From contig JAHIYG010000054.1 of NCBI GenBank assembly GCA_018815265.1, positions 1 to 6,386 of the forward strand: DNA of 6,386 nucleotides. Reading direction: 5' to 3'. Positions within the stretch are counted from its first letter, which is position 1; each line of letters begins with the position of its first letter. The notes beneath the pieces were generated by a model. That model did no database searches and was not told the DNA's origin. It saw only the letters and a program-made list of their open reading frames with translations. A program made the position numbers and the translations under genes. The stretch is from Candidatus Altarchaeota archaeon (GTDB lineage Archaea; Altiarchaeota; Altiarchaeia; IMC4; SCGC-AAA252-I15). Below are positions 1-4,600 of this stretch, in pieces.

Positions 1-140
1 GTCTAGAGTATTTCGAGGATAGTTTTAAGCAAGTATATGTTGGCGACAGTGGTTATCCCATTATTTATGACACGAGCTATATTAATTCCACCAGCGACTA
101 TCGTTTGATTTATGATTTGCCGAGGTTTATTGATTCATAA
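1..140 (+). CDS. C-terminal tail of a protein truncated by the window edge
   Basis: An open frame runs from base 3 to a TAA at 138-140 and gives the last 45 residues of a protein whose start lies outside the window. The tail is rich in Tyr, Asp and Ser (it includes GDSGYPIIYDTSYINSTSDY) and has no membrane segment. It is coupled to the next gene: its TAA shares an A with the ATG of the PAP2 gene (TAATG), so the two are probably co-transcribed. Soluble aromatic tails like this follow the membrane part of many archaeal GT39-like glycosyltransferases, and the gene at the far end of the window has a comparable tail. That link is inference only, because 45 residues cannot identify the family. Confidence is good that it is coding and low on its identity. 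Confidence 0.65.
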   Translation, partial: LEYFEDSFKQVYVGDSGYPIIYDTSYINSTSDYRLIYDLPRFIDS

Positions 141-1147
141 TGAAAAAAGATGACGGGTGGACGATTCTGCGTGAGATAGAGCTACACGAATGGATTGTTA
201 TAGCCTATATATTATGCATCCTGCTTCTGAGGTTTTTTTTGGGTTTTTGGGAGATTCCAGTCCTTAAGCTGACTTTTGGCACAATAGAGTACCTACTCAG
301 TAATCTGCTGTTTTTGCCAGGAGTCATACTAAAATACATGAGTTACATACCACAACACGAATTAATCCTCGTCATTACAACATCAGCAGCAGTAATCTAC
401 ATGGTCGAGAAAAAGAAGAAAATAGCGGTTCCAAGAAACACTTGGCTGTTTCTAAGGGCAATACTATCGATGTTCGCCTTAGTCATGGTATATGACACCT
501 TATCCAACTACCAGGAACAAAACAACCTAGTATACATCCTGAACCAACACGACTACACTCAAATCTTCATGCGATGTGACCAGGAAATGTTCGGGATACA
601 ACCGACCATATACCTCCAACAATATGCAAACCCACTACTGACTGAAATCATGTACCTAACATACGGCCTACATTTCGTATTCCCAATAATGATAGCTTAT
701 GTCCTAGCGCAGAAAAAAGAAAAAGACCAGTTGAATGAATACATCCTAGCAGTAGTCATCCTGATAGTCTGCGGAACAACAATGTATTTCATATTCCCCG
801 GAAAATCCCCAATATACACCCTAGACTACACAAACGAACTCAAAGGGTATTTTCTTTCAGACATAATAAAATTCAAGGTAGATGAGACAAGAAACTACCA
901 CCTCGACTGCTGCGTCTTCCCCAGCATCCACGTCGCACTCGCAGCACTGAACCTGCTCTACGCATTCAAGTACACCAAAAAAACAGGGAAAATGCTGGCC
1001 ATCCCAATAATACTGTCATGGATTGCAACAGTATATCTGAGAAGACACTGGGCAATAGACGGCATCGCAGGAATAATACTAGCATCCACAGTATACAAAA
1101 TAACACCCAGCATATACCACTGGTGGAATAAAAAAAAAATAAAATAA
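140..1147 (+). CDS. PAP2 superfamily membrane protein (lipid phosphatase / IPC-synthase-like)
   Basis: This 335-residue multi-spanning protein belongs to the PAP2 (type 2 phosphatidic acid phosphatase) superfamily, most like the PAP2_3 branch that includes inositol-phosphorylceramide synthases. Hydrophobic segments lie roughly at 17-35, 44-61, 70-90, 103-120, 165-190, 200-220, 265-300 and 308-321. The signature residues sit near the C-terminus: PSIH at 261-264 (catalytic-type His264), then RRHWAID at 301-307, where His303 and Asp307 form the H-x3-D pair. The upstream stretch FPGKSPIY (219-226) fits the family's substrate-phosphate region. Such enzymes hydrolyse or transfer lipid phosphates at the membrane surface, for example polyprenyl diphosphates or phospholipid head groups; the substrate cannot be read from the sequence. 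The ATG at 140 overlaps the previous stop, with GAGGT at 122-126 as a distant Shine-Dalgarno. Base use changes sharply near base 330, from G/T-rich to A/C-rich. The last codons (KKKIK) contain an A10 run. Confidence 0.85.
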   Translation: MKKDDGWTILREIELHEWIVIAYILCILLLRFFLGFWEIPVLKLTFGTIEYLLSNLLFLPGVILKYMSYIPQHELILVITTSAAVIYMVEKKKKIAVPRNTWLFLRAILSMFALVMVYDTLSNYQEQNNLVYILNQHDYTQIFMRCDQEMFGIQPTIYLQQYANPLLTEIMYLTYGLHFVFPIMIAYVLAQKKEKDQLNEYILAVVILIVCGTTMYFIFPGKSPIYTLDYTNELKGYFLSDIIKFKVDETRNYHLDCCVFPSIHVALAALNLLYAFKYTKKTGKMLAIPIILSWIATVYLRRHWAIDGIAGIILASTVYKITPSIYHWWNKKKIK

Positions 1148-1186
1148 GTATTCAGAAACACACTGGACAAAAACCCGCCAAAAAAA
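1130..1186 (-). terminator. Oligo-T tracts ending the histone-fold gene
   Basis: Downstream of the histone-fold stop codon, the minus strand carries three T tracts in a row: T7 (1180-1186), T5 (1169-1173) and T10 (1130-1139). Archaeal RNA polymerase terminates at such U-runs without needing a hairpin. The last tract lies in the sense-strand poly-A that encodes the end of the convergent PAP2 protein. Function is inferred from composition and position. Confidence 0.5.
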
Positions 1187-1201
1187 GGTAGTGATTAAGG
1201 T

Positions 1202-1645
1202 CTACACTGTCTCGTCTCCTGGAGTTATGAACTTCCGGTTGACATCCATTATCAGGCTGTCACAGTCCTGCTTAATCTTCTCCAGCGTCGCAACAATCCT
1301 CTGTCGCTCCTGTTCGACAGCATCAATCATCTCATAGGGTTCAATTGCAGTCTTGAAGTCGTCAATTTCGACCATGGTATAGTCGCTTTGATTCATTTTT
1401 TTCGCGACCTTCCGGCACAAACTCTCCAACCAAGTGTTCATGCCCTCCTTGACTCTGCGTCTAATCATCTTGTCTTGATCCATCTCAGACTTAATCAAAC
1501 GCACAATCGGCGCCATAGGAAAAGCAAACTTAGCCTCGTCTTCAGGGCTAAAATCCTCATCAACCTCACCTGCAACCTCAATAGCAGGCTTCACCTCAAC
1601 AACATCCTCTTCATCCTCTGAAACAACCTTCTTATCCTTGACCAT
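1202..1645 (-). CDS. Histone-fold protein with acidic N-tail and C-terminal helical extension
   Basis: This 147-residue protein has an archaeal histone fold in its centre. FPMAPIVRLIKSE (42-54) lines up with LPIAPIGRIIK of HMfB-type histones and includes the helix-1 Arg49. A long helix follows (about 59-86), then the strand/helix DYTMVEIDDFKTAI (88-101), matching the family's RKTIKAEDIELAV. Two features are unusual. The first 40 residues are strongly acidic (SEDEEDVVEV, GEVDEDFSPEDE) and probably disordered. Residues 105-139 form a further charged helix (IDAVEQERQRIVATLEKIKQ) that could be a coiled coil. Canonical archaeal histones are about 65-70 residues, so this one is twice the length. 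The basic Arg-Lys of the RKT loop is replaced by Ser-Asp-Tyr, though the Thr is kept. It may bind DNA in a non-nucleosomal way or through a partner. The ATG at 1645 has AGGT nine bases upstream. The gene stands alone, convergent to the PAP2 gene. Confidence 0.8.
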   Translation of the reverse strand: MVKDKKVVSEDEEDVVEVKPAIEVAGEVDEDFSPEDEAKFAFPMAPIVRLIKSEMDQDKMIRRRVKEGMNTWLESLCRKVAKKMNQSDYTMVEIDDFKTAIEPYEMIDAVEQERQRIVATLEKIKQDCDSLIMDVNRKFITPGDETV

Positions 1646-1708
1646 TTTCCAAATACCTAAAACATAAAAAAAACGCGAAATAAACGCATATTACGCCAAA
1701 ATAACTGG

Positions 1709-1722
1709 CTTAAATATTATAT
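1709..1722. promoter_or_regulatory. TATA-like element between the histone-fold gene and tRNA-Cys
   Basis: CTTAAATATTATAT is the most TATA-like sequence in the gap between two divergent genes. On the plus strand CTTAAATA fits the archaeal box consensus YTTAWATA. Read on the minus strand it lies about 70 bases before the histone-fold ATG, giving a leader of around 40 bases; on the plus strand it lies about 100 bases before the tRNA. TATA boxes are nearly symmetric, so which gene it serves is undecided, and no clear BRE settles it. Confidence 0.35.
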
Positions 1723-1744
1723 GAATAAGGCAATAAAAATAAGA

Positions 1745-1809
1745 GAAAAACACCCTATTTTAAGGGAAAACACCTCATAATAAAAACCCACAAAAAACAC
1801 GAAAAACAC
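1745..1809 (+). repeat. Four GAAAAACAC-like motifs upstream of tRNA-Cys
   Basis: GAAAAACAC occurs at 1745-1753 and 1801-1809, with near-copies at 1766-1773 (one A fewer) and 1792-1800 (A for the first G). The stretch up to 1813 contains very little G or T. It could be an upstream sequence of the tRNA promoter or simply the product of the strongly A/C-biased composition. A weak TATA candidate, CATAATAAAA at 1776-1785, lies at the right distance (about 30 bases) from the tRNA. Function is unknown. Confidence 0.35.
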
Positions 1810-1813
1810 ACAC

Positions 1814-1886
1814 GCGGAGGTCGCCAAGCCCGGTTAGGCAATCGGCTGCAGACCGATTAACGGGAGTTCAAATCTCTCCCTCCGCT
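1814..1886 (+). tRNA. tRNA-Cys (anticodon GCA)
   Basis: A complete 73-base cloverleaf can be folded by hand. The acceptor stem 1814-1820 pairs with 1879-1885 with no mismatch. The D stem GCC/GGC is 1823-1825 with 1837-1839, and its loop contains GG. The anticodon stem 1841-1845 pairs perfectly with 1853-1857 around loop CTGCAGA, giving anticodon GCA at 1848-1850. The T stem 1862-1866 pairs with 1874-1878 (one G-U) around the loop TTCAAAT. The discriminator at 1886 is T (U73), the main identity base for cysteinyl-tRNA synthetase. No CCA is encoded, so it is added after transcription. There is no intron. A TTTTT follows four bases after the end. Confidence 0.97.
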
Positions 1887-1889
1887 AAC

Positions 1890-1894
1890 TTTTT
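1890..1894 (+). terminator. T5 terminator after tRNA-Cys
   Basis: Five Ts in a row start four bases after the mature tRNA end, the usual place and form for termination of archaeal tRNA genes. The hairpin at 1901-1931 lies just beyond and could act as a back-up. Confidence 0.5.
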
Positions 1895-1900
1895 ACACAT

Positions 1901-1931
1901 GTTAATCAAACAATAGAGAGCTTTGATTAAC
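1901..1931. repeat. Perfect 10-bp inverted repeat (hairpin 1)
   Basis: GTTAATCAAA (1901-1910) is the exact reverse complement of TTTGATTAAC (1922-1931), with an 11-base loop. It starts 15 bases after the tRNA end. It could form in RNA from either strand, or be a dyad recognised by a DNA-binding protein. Confidence 0.75.
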
Positions 1932-1980
1932 CCCTATATGACTTCAGTAAAACCAGATTTTAGGCGGAATCAAAGCTTAC

Positions 1981-2016
1981 TTGAGTGTTTTGATTAGGGA
2001 TAATCAAAACCCTCAA
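1981..2016. repeat. 16-position inverted repeat with 4-base loop (hairpin 2)
   Basis: GTTTTGATTA (1987-1996) pairs perfectly with TAATCAAAAC (2001-2010) across the loop GGGA. After one T-C mismatch (1986/2011), TTGAG (1981-1985) pairs with CTCAA (2012-2016), giving 15 of 16 possible pairs. It lies about 60 bases past the stop of the TPR gene on the minus strand, so it may serve as the 3' end structure of that transcript. Archaeal termination does not usually need a hairpin, so this is tentative. Confidence 0.75.
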
Positions 2017-2076
2017 TACATTAATCAAAGTTTAGTGCATTAGCAGCGCATCTAAAGATGCCATAACGGTTATTGT

Positions 2077-3090
2077 TTAGTTTCTGATTCGTTCTAGGTT
2101 GTCTCTTGCGACTTTGCTGTCTGGTTTGATTACGAGGGCTAGTTCATATGCTTTTTTTGCAGTTGTTTCATCGCCCATGTGGTAGTTGCAAAGGCCTATT
2201 GTGACAAGAGCCCTTGATGCTCTCTCCGCATTTTCACCGGTTAAAGTTGGGTTTATCCCAAGTCGCTGTGAAACCTTGTCCAGTTTACGTGGTAGACCAA
2301 CTACAGAAAGGGTCGTTTCAGAGTGTTGTATGCTGTCTTTGAAAGTCTGTCTTGCAGAAGCATCATTACCCAACCTGTGCATCTTGTCCCTGGCCCTGCG
2401 ATAAAGAAGGCTTGCCTGATTGTTCAACGCCCAGCAGATGTTAACCCCCATCTCCCCCTCAGTTTGTTCGGTCGCCAACCCATGTCTTCCTTCAATATGA
2501 CCTTTCGAGATTCCAAGAAGCCGCAGAAGCTTCTGGGTTGTTGCTATGCCCAAATCAACCTCCCTGCTGATTTCCTCCCCAACCTTCTCCACACCCTCAA
2601 GGTCACGTGGTTTAACCAAAACACACAAGTCAGAAAGATTGCGTAAAGCAAATGTGTTTTTTGGATCCAGATAAATCGACCTCTCCAAAAATGAAACAGC
2701 GTCAAAATGGCGCTGACGGTTTCTGTAAGACGTTCCTATAAGCGCTAATGCGCCGCCGACATACTCCCTGCAGTCTGGCCTGACGGCCTGAGCCAGCTCT
2801 GAAGGACTATGCGCGAGAATATCCTCTTTCCGCCCCATGTTAACAAGCCTCAGTATAGACCACGCCTGGTCATCAGCGTCTTTGAAACGGCCCTGACCCA
2901 AAAACTCCCTAGCATGACCTAAAGAATCCCTCACCTTATCAGCAACATCATCGCCCTGGACAGGAAGGGGTTTTAGATGGTCTTGCTCCAACGAGGCAAG
3001 AGGCTTCTGAAGTTGGGTTTGAAAGTATGTTGCAAGCTCCTGAAAGCTTGTGAACTGCCTATCCCTGCCATCAGACTGCATGCTAGACAT
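2077..3090 (-). CDS. TPR-repeat protein
   Basis: A soluble helical protein built of tetratricopeptide-type repeats, which normally act as protein-binding scaffolds. Numbering from the ATG at 3090 (337 residues), helical pairs with the TPR pattern lie at about 47-81 (HAREFLGQGRFKDADDQAWS), 111-145 (ALIGTSYRNRQRHFDAVSFL then SIYLDPKN), 217-258 (a longer, irregular unit) and 291-324 (ALVTIGLCNYHMGDETTAKK then ALVIKPDS). Units two and four are the most typical, each ending in the usual D/KP turn. No enzyme domain, signal peptide or membrane segment is visible. The frame stays open to an ATG at 3174, but that start overlaps the divergent gene by 12 bases and its extra 28 residues are not TPR-like. 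The ATG at 3090 has a TATA-like TTTAATA about 27 bases upstream, which fits a leaderless start. Starts at 3141 and 3126 are also possible. The partner is unknown. Confidence 0.8.
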   Translation of the reverse strand: MSSMQSDGRDRQFTSFQELATYFQTQLQKPLASLEQDHLKPLPVQGDDVADKVRDSLGHAREFLGQGRFKDADDQAWSILRLVNMGRKEDILAHSPSELAQAVRPDCREYVGGALALIGTSYRNRQRHFDAVSFLERSIYLDPKNTFALRNLSDLCVLVKPRDLEGVEKVGEEISREVDLGIATTQKLLRLLGISKGHIEGRHGLATEQTEGEMGVNICWALNNQASLLYRRARDKMHRLGNDASARQTFKDSIQHSETTLSVVGLPRKLDKVSQRLGINPTLTGENAERASRALVTIGLCNYHMGDETTAKKAYELALVIKPDSKVARDNLERIRN

Positions 3091-3110
3091 ATATAGATAC
3101 GGGAAAAATA

Positions 3111-3137
3111 CGCTATTAAATCCCATCGTTTTATTTC
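3111..3137. promoter_or_regulatory. Divergent promoter region for the TPR gene and the two-helix membrane protein
   Basis: Two AT-rich boxes lie back to back. TTTTATTT (3129-3136, plus) is about 30 bases before the ATG at 3163. TTTAATA (3114-3120, minus) is about 27 bases before the minus-strand ATG at 3090. Both distances fit archaeal leaderless transcripts, and neither start has a convincing Shine-Dalgarno sequence. These are inferred from spacing and composition only. Confidence 0.4.
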
Positions 3138-3162
3138 CCATTAGGTTAATAGATTCTGAAAT

Positions 3163-3894
3163 ATGGGCTGGCATACCAAGGCGGCAATGGCATTGATTGC
3201 GGCATCAGTCATACTCTACACAATGCATTACCTCATATTCCAAGATTTGCACCACATAGCGATTTATACCCTTGGAGATATTGCGTTCATGCCTGTTGAG
3301 GTTTTGGTTGTCTCATTGATAATACACCGCCTCCTCAGTGAACGCGAAAAAAGACAGCGACTAGAAAAACTGAACATGGTGATAGGAACATTCTACAGTG
3401 AAGTAGGAACACACACCCTCAAAAAACTAGCAGACGCAGACCCGGAAAACAAGGAAAAAACAAATCATTTGAAGCTCACAAACGAATGGAAAGACCAAGA
3501 CTTCAAAAAAGTCGCAGATACCATCAAAAAAATGCAATACGACATAGACATACGGAAAATAGACCTGCCGGAGTTTTCAGCATACCTTCTTGAAAAAAGA
3601 GATTTCATGCTGAGGCTCCTGGAAAACCCCACAATATTAGAACACGAGACATTCACTGATTTACTGCGAGCAGTATTCCATCTTATAGAGGAGCTGCAAA
3701 ACAGGAAAGACCTACGAAAACTTCCTGAAACAGATTTGAAGCACCTGGAGGGGGATGTGAAAAGAGTCTACGGACTCATGGTCATGGAGTGGATAGCCTA
3801 TATGCACCACCTAAAAGACAACTACCCCTACCTATTCTCACTAGCTATCAGAACAAACCCCTTCGACAAAGACGCCACCCCAACAGTCAAATAA
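3163..3894 (+). CDS. Conserved uncharacterised membrane-anchored protein, two N-terminal helices
   Basis: This 243-residue protein has two membrane helices at about 8-26 and 32-56, followed by a charged, mostly helical cytoplasmic part. The segment from HYLIFQDLHHIAIYTLGDIA to EKLNMVIGTFYSEVG (about 22-82) resembles a family of uncharacterised proteins that I recall from methanogens and some bacteria, with the pattern HYxIFxDxHHIxIYxxGDIAF then REKRxxLEKLNMVIGxFxSEVG. That is recognition from memory, not a search. No catalytic motif is apparent. The REKRQRLEKL stretch after helix two could form a short coiled coil leading into the soluble domain. The ATG at 3163 fits a leaderless start; an ATG at 3187 is possible but would shorten the first helix. 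It is divergent from the TPR gene and its 3' end overlaps the GT2 gene by 8 bases, tail to tail. Its function is unknown. Confidence 0.85.
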   Translation: MGWHTKAAMALIAASVILYTMHYLIFQDLHHIAIYTLGDIAFMPVEVLVVSLIIHRLLSEREKRQRLEKLNMVIGTFYSEVGTHTLKKLADADPENKEKTNHLKLTNEWKDQDFKKVADTIKKMQYDIDIRKIDLPEFSAYLLEKRDFMLRLLENPTILEHETFTDLLRAVFHLIEELQNRKDLRKLPETDLKHLEGDVKRVYGLMVMEWIAYMHHLKDNYPYLFSLAIRTNPFDKDATPTVK

Positions 3895-4600
3895 GCTCCA
3901 GCCTAAGTTTGGCATAAGCCTTAATTTGACGCCATAAAACCGATGGAATTTTTTTTAGAGTAAACTGCCTTTCTTCCGTGTTTCTGTGACTGAAGGAAAC
4001 CGGGGCATCAGCTATTTTATAGCCTTTCGCATATGCACGAATAAGAAATTCAGTAGAAAATGTCACGGGGAGGGTACTGCATTCAGGCAAAACATCATCC
4101 AACACCTTCTTACGAATAAGTTTAAAGCCAGAGTTATAGTCGTGCAAAGGCATCATAAAAAGAATGGAGACGAAAAACCTGTGAAAAAAAGAAAGCAGAC
4201 GACGATAAAATATATCCGTTCTGCCGATTCTCAAGCCGTTCACAACATCAAAGTCGTCAATTAATTCGGCAAGAACCCAAAAGTCTTGAGGATTATGTTT
4301 GCCTGAACTATCTGAAAAAAAGACGATCTCGTTTCTAGCATTTGACAACGCAGTTTTTGCAGCAATAAAATACCCTTTGTTGACTTTGCAGTCTATGACA
4401 GTCAAATTAAACTCTTTTTTAAGGCCCGCTACAACTTCGGCTGTCCCATCATTTGAACCGTCAAGATAAACTATGAACTCAGACCCCCTTGGGGCCCGCA
4501 TGAAAATCTCATCGTGATAATGCCTCAAAACCTTTTCAATAATGTCAACCTCAGTGTAGGCGACCATAACCAAAGAAAGTTTATGATTGAATCTATTCAC
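3887..4600 (-). CDS. Family 2 glycosyltransferase
   Basis: A 237-residue GT-A fold enzyme of the GT2 family, which transfers a sugar from a nucleotide donor to a lipid or glycan acceptor at the cytoplasmic face. LSLVMVAYTE (8-17) is the nucleotide-binding first strand. LDGSNDGT (46-53) matches the family's DDGSxDGT, and NKGYFIAAKTAL (74-85) is the conserved NxGxxxA region. The metal-binding motif is DSSGKHNP (97-104), with Ser where DxD enzymes have the second Asp. YNSGFKLIRKKVL (155-167) and FSTEFLIRAYAKGYKIADAP (181-200) are the acceptor-side signatures of DPM1-like GT2 proteins. There is no membrane domain at the end. The GTG start overlaps the TGA of the mutase gene (GTGA) and has a strong GAGGAG five bases upstream, so the two are translationally coupled. 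Next to a UDP-galactopyranose mutase it may be a galactofuranosyltransferase, but the donor is not proven. Confidence 0.9.
   Translation of the reverse strand: MNRFNHKLSLVMVAYTEVDIIEKVLRHYHDEIFMRAPRGSEFIVYLDGSNDGTAEVVAGLKKEFNLTVIDCKVNKGYFIAAKTALSNARNEIVFFSDSSGKHNPQDFWVLAELIDDFDVVNGLRIGRTDIFYRRLLSFFHRFFVSILFMMPLHDYNSGFKLIRKKVLDDVLPECSTLPVTFSTEFLIRAYAKGYKIADAPVSFSHRNTEERQFTLKKIPSVLWRQIKAYAKLRLELI
3949..3956 (+). terminator. T8 tract, candidate terminator inside the antisense GT2 gene
   Basis: Eight Ts on the plus strand lie 55 bases after the stop of the two-helix membrane protein gene. Since the two convergent genes overlap, the plus transcript must end inside the GT2 coding region, and this is the best U-tract available there. 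On the minus strand it encodes the Lys-Lys at GT2 residues 216-217. Confidence 0.4.

Larger units (their letters stand above)
1901..2030. repeat. Cluster of six TTAATCAAAG-like motifs in both orientations
   Basis: The gap between tRNA-Cys and the end of the TPR gene holds six copies of one short word within 130 bases. Forward copies (TTAATCAAAG type) are at 1902-1910, 1968-1975, 2001-2009 and 2021-2030; reverse copies (CTTTGATTAA type) are at 1921-1930 and 1988-1996. Four of them pair into the two hairpins listed separately. Copies in both directions and at irregular spacing suggest protein-binding sites, a paired-hairpin structure at the meeting point of two converging transcripts, or the remains of a small non-coding repeat element. 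No open frame is visible here. The role is unknown. Confidence 0.7.

Noticed and set aside
97..104. Inactive GT2 because residue 99 is Ser instead of Asp (protein coordinates of the 3887-4600 gene)
   Set aside because: Related GT2 proteins that I recall carry DSSG-type motifs, and all other signatures are intact, so loss of activity is not supported.
958..1170. Minus-strand frame of 70 codons opposite the PAP2 3' end
   Set aside because: It overlaps the PAP2 active-site region on the other strand and its hydrophobic look mirrors the membrane codons.
1388..1621. Plus-strand frame opposite the histone-fold gene
   Set aside because: It has no start signal or family features, and the histone alignment on the minus strand explains the region.
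1901..2030. CRISPR array from the repeated TTAATCAAAG words
   Set aside because: The copies are only 8-10 bases, occur in both orientations, and the spacing is irregular (about 5 to 45 bases). There are no cas genes.
1862..2076. Integration (att) site of a mobile element at the 3' end of tRNA-Cys
   Set aside because: I found no second copy of the tRNA 3' half in the window and no integrase. Only the inverted repeats lie downstream.
2186..2646. Plus-strand open frames opposite the TPR gene (2186-2404 and 2323-2646)
   Set aside because: They lie antisense within a frame with clear TPR patterns, have no recognisable motifs, and end without regard to any neighbouring signal.
3986..4264. Plus-strand open frame opposite the GT2 gene
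   Set aside because: The minus frame carries all GT2 signatures here; this frame shows no family features.
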